The notes: a model not told the origin generated them from the letters alone. A DNA stretch of 64,000 bases from Xanthostigma xanthostigma (GCA_963575645.1 OY754468.1:23398465-23462464), one strand, 5' to 3'. Positions 31,232 to 42,775 are shown, counted from the first letter of the stretch. Numbers and translations are program-made.

Positions 31232-31640
31232 TACAGGGTGTCCCTAAAAGGTCTTTACAAAAACCTACCACATATTCTTCAGGCCAAAACAACTCGATAC
31301 AAGCAAACTTACCTCAGTACAAAGTTGCTTAGTTTGGGCGCTAGACGGCTCTTAAGTTACAATTTTTAAATCGTTTTTGCTTTATAACTTTGAAACGGCT
31401 CATGAGATTTTACTCAAATTTGGTACGTTGGCATAGCTTTATTGGACAATAAAACCCATATCATAATAATGATGAATATCATTGCATGGGCGTAGAACTT
31501 GATTTTTTCGATAATTAAACATCTAAAACTTCTACGCCAATGGAAAAAAATCAGTTAGAGTATGAAATCTGGATCACGCGACTCATTTAGCTACAAAAAA
31601 GGTACTCTTGATAAAATTCGATTACTCTCATAGTTTCGAC
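31232..31640 (+). mobile_element. TE fragment with one TACAGGGTGTCCC end
   Basis: TA then CAGGGTGTCCCT at 31232-31245 is a common Tc1/mariner-like insect repeat terminus. Characteristic non-coding sequence follows. I find no matching inverted end downstream, so the other terminus is lost. Confidence 0.45.
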
Positions 31641-31916
31641 AAAATTTTAATTTTAGTAATTTAGAGCATAGTACTAAGCTTACAGTGACTTAAACCATTC
31701 ACATTGACGTCGTTGACAATTGTAACAATAAACATTATTATTGTTAAGCTTTTATTATACTCTATAGTTTATCCGAAATGCGAATAATATAAGATCAGAA
31801 TCATATTAAAATGAGCTCAGAGCTGAGTGTGTGTATTGTGCTGTGCAATGCTACATGACTCCATGATGTTAGTTCACACCTCTGCAGTCTGCACACTTGT
31901 GTAGTGCGTACTGTCT

Positions 31917-32022
31917 AGTAGTAGTGTCGCTCCTTTGAACGACTCGCTCTGAGCGACTCTTTTTAGTGAGCGGAGCGCACGAAGCCAGCTCTCAATAAAG
32001 AGTCATGTGGACACATCACTAG
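31917..32022. mobile_element. Possible short MITE
   Basis: TAGTAGTGTCGCTCC at the left is inverted, with changes, to GTGGACACATCACTA at the right. GAGCGACTC-type motifs lie between. The flanks do not show a clean duplication. Low confidence. Confidence 0.35.
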
Positions 32023-32058
32023 ACGATACCGAAGTGACATCAATGAGTCCGACATCAA

Positions 32059-32095
32059 TGAGCGCGAGTTCAACTCGCACTTGGTCAGTTTTTTT
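32059..32095 (+). repeat. Family F terminal hairpin
   Basis: GAGCGCGAGTTCAACTCGCA then CTTGGTCAG and a T run, the family F end. The body to the left is not recognisable. Confidence 0.5.
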
Positions 32096-32613
32096 ATATT
32101 AACGAGCAAAACTTGTGATCACGCCATATGTCATGAATAAAATTGTTGTTTACTCGGACATATGATGTAAGCATCGGACTATGTGAATTTAGGTTTTGAC
32201 ATAGCAGATCATAATTTCCAACCGCAATCTATAAATTCGACATTAATACCCACAAATACACGTGTAATTACGAATTATATCTAAACCTTTGTTATGAGCC
32301 CCGTACCTTGCATTAAATGCTCAGCTTTATTCAACGCAAACCGTTTATAGCAGAGCTTCTGGAAATGTTTATGTCTATTCATTAATAAAATAATTCACAA
32401 CCGCACAATAGCTCCGACATTAACCGTTTTTTTATTATTGTCTGTTTGAATTTATCGAATACTGATCACTTCATAAACATTAGCTCGTTATTTTTTTAAT
32501 TATTCATTTATAGAGACGTAAAAAACTGTTAATACAAAAAATAAAAACATAAATCGATTTTTCAAAATCAGAATTAAGTAAATTCCATTCTGTGATACGG
32601 ATAATATAATTAG

Positions 32614-32935
32614 TACTTAACTAAATATCGCCCTGTAACTAAATTTCACTCGGTAACAAAATACTGCCCTGTTATCTAGTTGTCGCCTTTCATAAAAGCC
32701 AAGTAAATAATCCAAGGCAAACACAAAGTAAGCGTCACGCGCTGTCATCTAACGAAATACTAGTAACTAAACTAGTAACAAAATTTCGCCTTGCTATCTA
32801 GATGTCGCCTTCAACTAAAACCGTGTTTAATCCAACGCACAAAAATGTCCTCCCATTAAACGTCGTCCCAGAAAAGTGTTTTCCCAATTGCACGGTTTTA
32901 CTCCCAACCAAACGCGCCATTAGATATTTCACATC
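32614..32935 (+). repeat. Repeat family C, copy 2
   Basis: Matches 37620-37800 plus 38520-38660: AACTAAATATCGCCCTGTAA, CTAGTTGTCGCC, GCGCTGTCATCTAACGAAAT, then GTTTTACTCCCAACCAAA and the end ATATTTCACATC. The left end is truncated. The internal AACTAAATT/TCGCC units recur several times. Confidence 0.65.
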
Positions 32936-33335
32936 AAAATTTATTTTTTTAATGATTTTTTACACAATTTTTTAATCTCTAAAAATCGCTGTCCCGCCTT
33001 TGTGTGTCAAAAAATATGGCTCAGAAAAATTTGAAAAAAATATCACGAATTCTCGTGGTGGGATAGCATTAATAAAGATAGTTTTTTCAGAATTGTGCAT
33101 TAGTTTTTGATATAAATTAAAATGAAAAATGTTCATAGTACCCAAGAAGACTGTAACTAGGAGACCTAGCTTCGTATGCTTGCCGTGTTTCGAGACGGAC
33201 CGTTTTCTGGCGCACGCGAGATGGCGCTGTTATCACTACCTGGGAAAACTTCGGTTATTTCCACCTGCTTTTACCATAGTTACCAAAGTTGTCTAACTTC
33301 ACAGATACTACAGCCATGCAAGCCATGAACGTGTA

Positions 33336-33585
33336 TGCGTTACCCAGTAGCTGACGCCATATTGGTTCATGCGACAGATATCGGTCCACCTCTACGCTCG
33401 AACTGGGTTTCCTGGTTATGACTTCGTGGACAATACACATATATAAGGAATGAATTTGTGCGTTACCCAGTAACCGACGCCATATTGCTTCATGCAACAG
33501 ATATCGGTCTACCGCTACACTCGAGCTCGATTTCCTGATTAAAGCCTTCTTGATAGTACCGAGCACTAAAATATAATATGCAAGT
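33336..33585 (-). repeat. 124-bp tandem repeat, two copies
   Basis: GCGTTACCCAGTA starts at 33336 and at 33460, and both units contain GACGCCATATTG and ACAGATATCGGTC. On the minus strand this gives a 119-codon ORF (33255-33614) with two copies of a VDRYL-HE-IWR-LLGNA module. Because the DNA repeats as a whole, I read the protein repeat as a consequence. The family F tail follows at 33586. Confidence 0.65.
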
Positions 33586-33615
33586 TCAACTTGCACTTGA
33601 CCATTTTTATTCACA
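33586..33615 (+). repeat. Family F terminal hairpin, decayed
   Basis: GCAAGTTCAACTTGCACTTG, then ACCATTTTTA. The stem changes are paired (GCAAGTT/AACTTGC), so the hairpin is kept. Confidence 0.5.
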
Positions 33616-34204
33616 TAAAGTTAAAATGTTTGCATGCACATGCTTTTTCAGTACAGAAAAAATAGTGCATATTATCTTCAGTCGGTAGTTGCATTTAGAT
33701 CTAATTACGTACAATTTTCCACTTGTGGAGTTGGTTGACACGATGAACTAAAATCTAATGTTAATAGACATAGTTTTTTATCGCTGTCTTGCGCATAAGA
33801 CAACAAATTAATTGGATTTCACAATTAAACTTATGCTCAAGTATAGAAGAGAGAAAAAGGCGAGAAAAGCGATAAAATAACAGAAAGAGCAGGAAATGAG
33901 AAGGAAACAGGCTCGGGTAGTCCAGAATGCAGAGCTCAGAGAAATTATAACATGCAGTGATCCATAAAAATCGCGAAATAATGAAAAAAGTTAGATATAT
34001 ACATGTACGTGTATATTCGACTGTATTTAATATTTATACAGGACTTAAACTAGGGTTGAGTAAACACGTAGGGTTATTATAGACATTGATAAAAACCAAA
34101 TGTCGACCCACTACAGTCTAGGTACACAGGGAGTTCTTAAAATACATAAATTAAATTAAATAAAATAAAATTATTTTTATTGCAAGTGGCAAAAATGGTA
34201 ACGT
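33616..34204. other. Intergenic, nothing recognised
   Basis: AT-rich with a purine-rich segment near 33845-33930. No ORF or repeat end. Confidence 0.4.
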
Positions 34205-34570
34205 TTATTCACACAGATACTTTAAATTTAACTTTATTTTTTCAAGAATACGAATCTGTGTGCGCAGAGTCATAAACCGATTGCTATGAAATTTTGACAT
34301 ACCGTTGCGTTCGAATGTATACGTGCGTGTTCTTATATACCTAGATGTCACACCTGTGACAGATGAAAAGGATGCTTTCTTTGGAAAACAGCGCCCTCTG
34401 TTGGACGTTAAAGCAACACACGCTATACTAAATACTTTACGGCAACGTGAGCGCCATCTATTAAACGTTAAAGCAACACACACTATACTAAATATTTATC
34501 ATCTGTTGAACGCAACAGCAACACACGTAAACCAGACTGGACCACTGCAACGCGTGGCCAAGCATAGCAA
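34205..34570 (+). mobile_element. Helitron-like relative with minisatellite
   Basis: Shares with 41529-42099 the blocks CCGATTGCT, GAAATTTTG and GACGCC/GTCACACC, and a unit of about 60 bp containing GCGCCATCTGTTGGACGTTA then AAGCAACACACGCTA. The unit occurs about three times here. The expected CTAGT end is decayed (GCAAGTAC near 34568). The 5' border is uncertain. Confidence 0.5.
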
Positions 34571-34609
34571 GTACTACAGAAACATGAAATTCGGTAATTG
34601 TATTTAATA

Positions 34610-35404
34610 TGTTACCGTTGAAATACGGAATACGTTAATATGTCCATTAACTAGGTAATCTGCAAATTACTGGATAAAATCCGTTAAAATATGAAATTTT
34701 ACTTAAAGTAGCAGATATCTTGACTTACGTAGTTAATCTGCATATTAACGGATACTACACCGTTAAACCGTGGAAGACAGCAAGCGAAACACTTTTGTCT
34801 CGTTTTCTCGGCAAAGTAATCATTAGATAATGGTCAAAGCTTCAGGAAATGTGATTGCAAATCTAAATGTGCAGCTAATAGGTGTGCTTGTCGCAAAAAT
34901 AAATTTTTATGTAATTCAAAATGTCACGAATTTTTAGATTGCACTAATAAGTAATTCTGTGTTTTTTCTTATGTGGAATATGTGATAAAGCTGTGAAAAT
35001 AATTAGGAGTGATTTATTGCAATTTCATAACTTTATGCTTATTACCGTCAGACTGTTTTTAGTTATTTTTGTTGAGTTTATTGAAGAAAAGTTCCTATAG
35101 TTAAATTGCCTTATTTGATCGCTTATTTCAGTGGAGTAACATACGAGCTAAATTGGAATTAGACTCTGCTGTAATTAAAATAACTAGTAAATTAAATGGA
35201 TAATTACAATGAATTTGAATTCGAGCAAGAAACCTGTTTTTTAACTTAACCGTATGCTTGGTCGTTAGTCTCCAGATTACCTATAGGAACTAGTTTATGT
35301 AAGATCTGAATCAATTTTTTCCACTTTAATAAACTCATCCAGATAATCTGCAGATTAACAAGTTAACCAGCACTCTAACAGATTTACGCATGTTAGCCGT
35401 AACA
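34610..35404 (+). mobile_element. Ginger-like DNA transposon relic
   Basis: Terminal inverted repeats of about 68 bp: TGTTACCGTTGAAATACGG inward from 34610 aligns with the complement of the right end (TGTTACGGCTAACATGCG), and GTTAATCTGCAGATTA-type motifs are kept in both. The ends are TGT...ACA. The flanks AATA and TATA are similar 4-bp sequences. Inside lies the cysteine-rich C-terminal coding remnant at 34820-34954. TGT ends, a 4-bp duplication and this domain fit Ginger-type elements; the assignment is inference. Most of the coding region is deleted. Confidence 0.6.
34820..34954 (+). pseudogene. CXC cysteine-rich C-terminal relic of a transposon protein
   Basis: 44 codons and a stop, after an in-frame TAA at 34817. 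The spacing is C-D-C-(4)-C-(4)-C-A-C-(6)-C-(3)-CH, seen as KCDCKSKC, NRCACRK and CNSKCHEF, ending DCTNK. This repeated cysteine pattern with a final CNSxCH is what I recognise at the C-terminus of integrase-bearing KRBA2-like/Ginger2-type proteins. No start codon, no DDE domain and no upstream exon are present. It sits between the inverted repeats of the relic element. Confidence 0.6.
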
Positions 35405-36684
35405 TATACATTTCACAATGTGTATGCTGCACCCGGATTCCGAGGGCCCTCTAATTATTAATATAGATAACAAGGTTACACAATCCCTTATATTTAGGGA
35501 ACAAAATTCAAATGCAGTACAATTATAAAATAATAGTAAAACGCTAAAAAGGGAGAGGAAGTAAAAAGCAAATAAAACACATTAAAAATTAAAAATCTTG
35601 CTACTCTACAGCCGCTCTACGCCTTGCTGTTTCCGAACACAGCTGGCTTGTAGTAGGACTGATGCTGCGTCGCTGAATTTCTTAATTGGCAAAAATGTTC
35701 ACTAATTAAAAAAAAATACATTTGTATAACATTACAACCTTTATTGATAATGCATTTGTTTTTTTGTCATTTTATTTGTCTCTTTATTTGAATTAAGTAC
35801 TGACCCAACGAGGGCAGATGTTGTAAAAGGCTTTTCGATCAGGAAATTCATTTTTTAAACCAGTAATTTAAACTGACGTCATATTCAAATAATTCATGCT
35901 TAAAATATATAGTGGCCTTCTTTGGTGTAATTTTTTGCAACGACCAACGTTTGCAATGTCGCGACCCGGCACCGGGTCGTAGGAAAATTTTGCCGGGTCG
36001 CGAAAAAAATTGTACAAACAAAAAAAATTAATTCACTAATTTATAATTGTTAATTTTTTAATTACTTATATTTTTATAATATAATTATTTTCCAATTTTT
36101 GTATATGAAATAAGCAAACAAATAACTCGATTTCTATTAAAAAATAGTTTTGTTAATAAATGTTTTTTTTTATTTATAAGGTAAGTTGCGAAAAATTTTA
36201 TAACTTCGGAGCGAGCCGCGGTCAAAAAAGTTTGGAGATGCTGCTATAGAGTACAGTTCGGCGCCGTCCGATAAATACTACATGCTACAGAAGTGAACGA
36301 AAAATCTATATCTAAATGTTACAGATTGAGATTTATAAAAAATAATTATAATGATAATTCGTTGGCATGGCTACACCCTTAGCGTTAAATATTAAACGTA
36401 AACGTTAAATAGGCCAAACTCGCATAAAATGTTACATTTGAGTATAAATGCGTTCAGAGTGTTAAGCTGTTTCTAGCCTACGAAATGTTGAAAAGTACAC
36501 AACAAAATTTAGACAGACATTAAACGCAATGTGAACGGTGCTGCTGACAAATTAATACATGCCGCTGCGTAATATGTGCCATCATCACAATATAGTCTCT
36601 AAAGTCTGCCCCAAACGTCTGAAAAAATTGCTTTTGTAATTTTACGCATCAAGTTTTCGTATCTAACAGATTTAAAAGATATAG
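35405..36684. other. Intergenic, possible decayed hAT MITE
   Basis: AT-rich. 35938-36234 has CAACGTTTGCAATGTCGCGA near the left and GCGGTCAAAAAAGTTTGGAG near the right, with GGGTCGCGA motifs between. It may be a decayed hAT MITE, without a duplication. Nothing else recognised. Confidence 0.35.
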
Positions 36685-37090
36685 GTGACCGGTAATTGCT
36701 CGTATTCCTCTCCGGAGAAGAAACCATGACTAATTTGGAATGATTTAACCTTACCACTTGGGGGTCGGAAATGTGTAATTTTTTTATGATAATGACACTG
36801 CAGTGAAAAATTTTTATTTTATTTTTTTTTTATTTATTGTAAGTTTTAACACACAACATAAAATTTAACAGTAAATTTCGTGGTTTTTAGCTTTAGGAAA
36901 GTTGGTCAATTAGCAAGCTATCTTGAAAAAATTCAGGCCAAAAAGTGAGAATTTTTTTAAATTTTTAACTCATAAAATTCGGATTTTTTGTAAGAAGAAA
37001 ATCGAAATTAATTTTGTTGACAGAGGTTATATCATTCCAAATTAGTCATAGTTTCTTCTCCCGAGAGGAACACGAGCAATGACCGGTCAC
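36685..37090. mobile_element. MITE with GTGACCGGT ends
   Basis: GTGACCGGTAATTGCTCG at 36685 is inverted at 37073-37090. Inward the arms continue for about 60 bp (GAGAAGAAACCATGACTAAT against ATTAGTCATAGTTTCTTCTC). 406 bp, non-coding, flanks ambiguous. Confidence 0.65.
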
Positions 37091-37584
37091 TTTGTATAAA
37101 AGCGACTAAAAAAATCATTATCCAATTCAGATTAAGGTAATTATTTACAAATGGGGCTTCAGACAAATATCACTATAAAAAATTCTTTGGTTATTCAGGG
37201 TTATTTCGGAGTATACCAATAATACATATTTTTTCCCTCGTAATATGCATTTCACGATATACATCGTATATAAAAAATATTTTGTTTTATTGAAATAAAT
37301 GATTATTATATGGGGGCTCAAAACGTTAGAGGCTTGGGGGAGGGAATGTTAAACGGTAGTCAAAATTTTTGACAATAAAATAAAATACCTATTGGAAAGG
37401 TCTAAGATAAAGCCTATCCTAACGTCCTCTGTCATCTATGTCCCTTCATATTACGTCGCTTATTTTCACTATCAGGCAAATTTTCGCTTGATTTTGCCTA
37501 ATATCAAAACTAGCCCTGATTAATTAACTCTTAACATAAAGGCCATTCAGTCAAAAAAAATCGTGCACCGTCGCGGTCGTGGGA
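37091..37584. other. Intergenic, nothing recognised
   Basis: AT-rich, no ORF or end motif. Confidence 0.4.
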
Positions 37585-37848
37585 GGCCTGGCAGATGTGA
37601 AACATAAATTTAAGCGAAATTCTAGTAACTAAATATCGCCCTGTCAATTAACAAAATTTTAGTAACTAATTATCGTGCTGTAACTAAATTTCACTGTCAT
37701 CTAGTTGTCGCCTTTAAAAAAGCCACATTATAATCCAACGCATCTACAAAGCAAGCGTCACGAGCTATCATCTAACGAAATACTAGTAACTAAATTTCAC
37801 CATGTTATACCTATATATGTAACATAATTTGTTGACCCAAAAAAAAAA

Positions 37849-37873
37849 AATATATATATATATATATATAATA
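37849..37873. repeat. (TA)n microsatellite
   Basis: About 12 TA units after a poly-A run. Confidence 0.8.
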
Positions 37874-37957
37874 ATTTAAAGAATTAAATTATATTTCTAA
37901 TATTATAACATTATTATTTTTGTTTTTTTTTTATAATGTTCGATCAAGTGGTCGAGC

Positions 37958-37993
37958 TCCCACCTTAGCACTGGCTTACCAAGTTGGGTGGGA
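37958..37993 (+). other. Conserved stem-loop with AATAAA-rich tail
   Basis: TCCCACC pairs with GGTGGGA around the loop TTAGCACTGGCTTACCAAG. The loop is nearly the same as at 799-840 while the stem differs and still pairs. An (AATA)n-like tail follows at 38030-38055. Probably the 3' end of a LINE or SINE copy. Confidence 0.5.
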
Positions 37994-38094
37994 AAATTCT
38001 TAACGTTTTTGTAATTGGATTAAAATGTATATAAAAGAATAAATAAATAAAATAAATATCTAGATGTTTCATTATTCGTTTCCGTAGTATAATA

Positions 38095-38150
38095 TTTATT
38101 AAATTGGACGTTTCGCCATTTAATTATGACTTCATCAGCAACTTACTAAT
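38095..38150 (-). ncRNA. Hammerhead ribozyme candidate
   Basis: On the minus strand: stem I strand ending AAGTTG, core CTGATGA (38138-38132), stem II AGTCAT...ATGGC imperfectly paired around AATTAA, core GAAAC (38114-38110), then GTC and CAATTT. CAATTT pairs with AAGTTG (one G-T). The GTC triplet is a canonical cleavage site. Stem III is only the self-complementary ACGT, so activity would need a dimer. Confidence 0.55.
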
Positions 38151-38475
38151 AAAATTCAATTGTTAAAAATAAAAACTTTTTTGTTAAAATAATAATAATA
38201 AAATCTAATAAATTCCATTTTGTGACTTTTAAATAAAATGGCATTTATTGGATTTTATTATTATTTTAACAACAAAGGTTTTGTTTTTAACAATTGAATT
38301 TTGTAACTTTAAAATAAAATTCGAGAATTTTATTTTAAAATGACAAAATGGCGTTTATTAGATTTTATTATTATTTTTACAAAAAATTTTAATTTTTAAC
38401 AATTGAATTTTATTAGTAAGTTGCTGATGACGTCATAATTAAATGACGAATGGTCCAATTTAATAAAATCAAATT
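38106..38475. mobile_element. Head-to-head inverted repeat with hammerhead ends
   Basis: 38088-38160 (minus) and 38400-38475 (plus) are inverted copies, each reading AACAATTGAATTTTATTAG, then AAGTTG, then CTGATGA. Between them an A/T-rich unit with AAAATGGC and TTAGATTTTATTATTATTTT recurs about 110 bp apart. Penelope-like retroelements are known to carry hammerhead ribozymes; relation to them is inference, as no protein is present. Confidence 0.6.
38411..38475 (+). ncRNA. Degenerate hammerhead copy
   Basis: CTGATGA at 38424-38430, perfect stem II CGTCAT/ATGACG (38431-38448), then GAATGGTC where the other copy has GAAACGTC. The conserved GAAA is lost, so it is probably inactive. Stem I partners AAGTTG and CAATTT are kept. 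Confidence 0.5.
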
Positions 38476-38668
38476 CAAGTTTATTAACCTTTCCAACTTG
38501 CTACGATTTATCTAACTAAATATCTAGATGTTGCGTTCAACTAAAACCATGTTTAATCCAATGCACACAAACGTAACGCCGTCCCATAGAACGCCGCCCC
38601 ATAAAAGTGTCACATCAATTGCACGGTTTTACTCCCAACCAAATGCGCAATGTTTCACATCAAACAGG

Positions 38669-39999
38669 AGAATGATGCCCTGCTAGTTGTAGTGATGAAA
38701 AAACCAGCTCGGATTCATGAACTGATTGAATGTGTAGGATCGGCCCGAGTAGATGATTACCAAGCAGGGGGAAGTTGAATTGGTAAATCCGCGTATAGTG
38801 GTTTTATGTATACACATAACGTTAATGGCAGACTCGTTACATGAATCAGCAATCATTGTATTTGATAGATGCTGGTGCAGTTGAGAGAAATACAAACGGC
38901 CACCCAACACTCTGGCAATGCTTTAGAAGTTTAGACGTTGTACTCCGTACACCTATTGCGCACCTCAGACTGTACGCACTGATTAATAATGGATCCAGTT
39001 ACATTAGCAAACAATGCTGCTAATTACAAATTAACAATTATACTTTATCAATGACGAATCCCAAATGCCTGAACTGAAGACGCGTTTATAATTTTACTCA
39101 CTTTACTATACAAAGCAGCTGCGTTGATTTTAACGTCATCGCTACAAGGATAGTTTCTGTATCTTAAGATATTTGAATACCATTGCCATTCGCGAAAGAA
39201 CATTTCTGTCGCGGCGCTCCGGGAGAATTTCGCGGAAATGAAGAGTAAAACAGAAACATTTTCAAGTTTGATAACGTCATAGTTATGAGTGCAGTATGTT
39301 ATGACTGTTACCTTTTTTCTTTTTCCGGTTTAAAAAAAAAAAATTAAATATAATACTTAATAAAAATAGTGCGTTGTTAAAATAAATGTTTAAAATATAA
39401 ATTTAAATAATATAAAATAATGGTGACATTTTAGTGCTTACAGTTGGTACAAAAAATAAAATTTCATAGGCATTTGTTCTCGATTAATTTAGTCGTAAAA
39501 CAGTTCGTTGCTCGTCGCCTGACACAACACATCGGACCGATTTGGGTTTGTAGAGAAGTGTTAATTTATAAATATATTTGTTCGAATTAAACAATTCGTT
39601 TGTTTTTTCTATTTTTTTTAAATCTTACTTTACGTAGGTAAGAGGTAGCGAACAGATTTTTTTTCTTTTTTTGCGTGTTCAGTCGACGAGCAGCGAAACA
39701 TTTTTAATTGTATTTCTAGGTTATACCTACATTTTTTTCTTTTTTCACGTGCACGTGTCATTTTAATATATTTTTTTTCAATATAAATTTAATCGATGTT
39801 TATCATTGAAACTATAAGAGATATTGCGATATAAATACTATTTTACTTTTTGTTTTCTACCTTCAACTGCCCCTATGGGCCCCGGCAGGCTTCCGCCAAT
39901 GGCATAGACTATGGTTCAGAGCGTTCTCGGCGACATGACGTTACAGGTAACGTAAAAAATTAGCAGAAATGAATGTATTAAAGGATGAAAGCTGCGGAA
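38669..39999. other. Intergenic, nothing assigned
   Basis: Two overlapping short ORFs on opposite strands (38683-38910 and 38841-39023) have ordinary composition but match nothing I know. The rest is AT-rich. Confidence 0.35.
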
Positions 40000-40436
40000 A
40001 AAAGTCAACAATGCGCGCATTGATTCCGCGTAATGTTATCAGAACCGCATAGACGAATGCCGAAGCTTCTAGAATGCCGAAGATATTCCAGAATGCGGCT
40101 GAAGTACGTATATAAACAGCGCTAGCGTGGAAGGCAGAGTAGTCAGTCAAAAGTCAGTGTCAGTGATAGTGAGCAGTGCGCGAAAGACGTAAATAAATGT
40201 TCTAAATAAATATAGAGATAAATAGAGAGCTAAGTTATAAAATATTCTGTGTACATAGTAGTTTAGTGTTGTTATTGTTGTTCAGAATTCTTCCGTTTGT
40301 TTTTTGTCATTTATTTCATTATTTCATTTTTCAATATTATTAGAGGAGTACTTTTTAGTTTGTTTTAGTTAACGTTCATTTTTGTAAATAAATATTTTTA
40401 CCATCAACAAAGAACAAAATTGCCAGTTTCGTTACA
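40000..40436 (+). mobile_element. Solo LTR L2, 5' part decayed
   Basis: Aligns with L3: AACAATGCGCGCATTG, GAATGCCGAAG, GCGGCTGAAG, the TATA region GTATATAAACAGCGCTAGCG (about 40103-40122), GTCAGTGTCAGTGATA, GTGTACATAGTAGTTTA, AATAAATATTTTTACCA (likely poly-A signal), ending TTTCGTTACA. The first about 150 bp of the LTR are not recognisable. The region around GTGTACATAG is the empty form of the Ty3 target. Confidence 0.7.
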
Positions 40437-41528
40437 ATATGTTGCTTAATAATCAGAAAAGAGGAAACAAATAATTGAAAATTTAAATATCCGCTTTATT
40501 TACTATAGCATGGTGGACCCATTTAGCTCTTATGTTTTTATATAATTTAATGTATTTTGCTATTCCCCAAGGCCAAATTATTTACATATTATCAAAACAT
40601 ATTTTTGAATGTGAAATTGCATTACATCCAATTTTATTTTTATTGCGTCATTTACAACTTAAATTGTGATTTCAGTGTAATCTTCTCATATAAAAAATAT
40701 ACCTACCTACATAGAATAGAATAGAATAAAAAATAATTTTTTATCCGAAACAGCTATACGCAGGATTCGTCAATTAATTACAATTTAGAAAAATACACCA
40801 GAGAAATTTATTAGCAGATTATAAGCAAGCTTTAATTAGCAGTAAGTCTATTTCAAACTTGGGAAATGGTAATGTCTTCATGTCAGTAGGAAGACAGTTA
40901 CAGTATTTTAAAGTAGGATTTAGGGCTATTTCGAAAAAGACTTAGGTTAGGTCAAAAAAGCTTGATTTTACATACAATTTTTTTGTCGCACCTATTAATA
41001 CTGAGACAAAATCCTCAATAATGTAGGCTGTCCGGTCTTTTTACCCAAATGTCCGGCCAAACTGGCTGGTCTGTCCGGCTATTTGGTTTGGCGACCTGGC
41101 AACCCTAGTTGTATACAATGGGTGTTTCAGCCAAACTTGTAGCATGGTGGCATGGTGTAGCATTTTTGGTTGCGGTTGAGTTAAGATAAGATGTCTATCA
41201 AAATTGGATCCGAGGGTACAAGCTAAATAAGGAAACCAGTTGACCTGGAGATCAACTCTAAAACTTCCCGCAGTGTTAAAACGTTACAATAAATTAGACA
41301 ACAATTAATTATCTATAGTCAAAACTTTAGTTTCCCTAACAGAGTACATTTCTGCAATTCTAAAATTTTATTATTTACATATTTAGAAAAAAACTTGTTT
41401 TCTATAAGGATCTACGCTCCAGCGGACCCTAGATCTCACGATTCCATCTACGCCAATAGTATAATATGCAAATGCAGGCAAATACACTGATGAATGAAAA
41501 TACTCACAACGTGACTTGGATAAAAAAA
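40437..41528. other. Intergenic with a hAT end
   Basis: At 41030-41107, repeated GTCCGG motifs lead to GACCTGGCAACCCTA, the inverse of the hAT end seen at 14126. The opposite end is not found. No gene. Confidence 0.45.
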
Positions 41529-42099
41529 TCTATATAAATAAAATGTAATGTTCGGTTGTTCAAAATCGCAAATCTCCTAAAGCTCTTCACCGATTGCTTT
41601 GAAATTTTGGCACAAGGTTGCATTCGAATACGAGCGTGTTTTTGTAAATCTATTTTATATAGATATGACGCCTCTGACAGGAAAAAAATGTTTTTTTTTA
41701 AACAGCGCCATCTGTTGGACGTTAAAGCAATGTGTCGTTTAACGTAGTGTTGATTTCATGAGTATTAATTAATTTATGCTTGTAAAACAAGGCCACATAA
41801 CCCATCTGTTGAACGTTAAAGCAACGTATCGCTTACCATAGCGTTGATTTTTTGAGTATAGTTTATTTTATGCTTTTTTCAAAAACAGAGCCGCACAACG
41901 CTATCTGTTAGACGTTAAGGCAACCCTCGCTATAGTAAATATTTACCGCGACTGAAGCGCTATCTTTTGGATGTTAAAGCAACTATCGCTGTACTAAATA
42001 TTTTACCAAAAAGGTAGCGCCATCTCTTGAACGTTACAGCAACACACGTACTTAACCGAATTGAGCCATAGCAACGCGGGACCGAATACCTACAGCTAG
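41529..42099 (+). mobile_element. Non-autonomous Helitron with internal minisatellite
   Basis: Starts TCTATATAAATAAAATGTAA after host A. Ends in the hairpin-like GCAACGCGGGACCG, a spacer and CTAG (42096-42099) before T. Inside, a unit with GCCATCTGTTGGACGTTAAA then GCAA recurs about five times (41705, 41808, 41900, 41962, 42020) with growing divergence. Related to 34205-34570. Confidence 0.7.
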
Positions 42100-42775
42100 T
42101 AAGTAAGTATAATATATATTAATACGCTAAGGTTAAGACGTTTGCTTCCCTTTTAAGAAAAAACCACACAATTTCTACACATAAATTATATATCATTTTA
42201 CAGATAATTGCTTGCTCTACTGACATCGACAACTAAACAATAATTATTATTGCTTTTGTGTTTGTAAATTAATTAATTATTAAACTTATATATATATAGA
42301 TATACATTAAGACACAATACAGCAACGCTGAACAACGTCTGCCGTCTGACGGCTTTAATTTTGAAACAACGTCAACACTTGTTTGTTTTATTTCAGTTGA
42401 CCAAAATCTGCATTGTACCCTATCAGGCTGTTTCGGTGATAATAATATTTTCTATTTCGTTTAATATTTCAATGATTAAAAAGCAGTAAGCAAATCTTTA
42501 ATCTTCAAAAAGAAACTGCCATGTCCTGCACAATTCTATACATATTCAGAGAGAGAAGATATTAGATAAGGAACTTCTGTTTGTATCCAGGAAACATAAT
42601 ATGAATGGCGTAACATCACAGAAAGACAGCACACTGCAGATCTACTGTCATGGATGTGTTCCTTGTTCCAGGAAACCTGCTGAAACTACAACCCGTGACG
42701 TAAAAAATGTTCCGAGCGGGACACCGAAAATTGTATTATAATTTAACCAAACTCAAATGTCTCGCATGATCCTAA
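42100..42775. other. Intergenic, nothing recognised
   Basis: AT-rich, no terminal repeats or credible ORF. Confidence 0.4.

Larger units (their letters stand above)
37585..38668 (+). repeat. Repeat family C, copy 3, with nested insertion
   Basis: Left end GTCGTGGGAGGCCTGGCAGA then TGTGAAACATAAATTTA; right end GTTTTACTCCCAACCAAATG then ATGTTTCACATC. The family sequence is interrupted between about 37810 and 38520 by a stem-loop tail repeat and the hammerhead-bearing inverted repeat. Terminal GATGTGAAACAT/ATGTTTCACATC are inverted. Confidence 0.65.

Noticed and set aside
33255-33614. 119-codon minus ORF with two similar modules
   Set aside because: Explained by a 124-bp two-copy tandem repeat in repeat-rich DNA.
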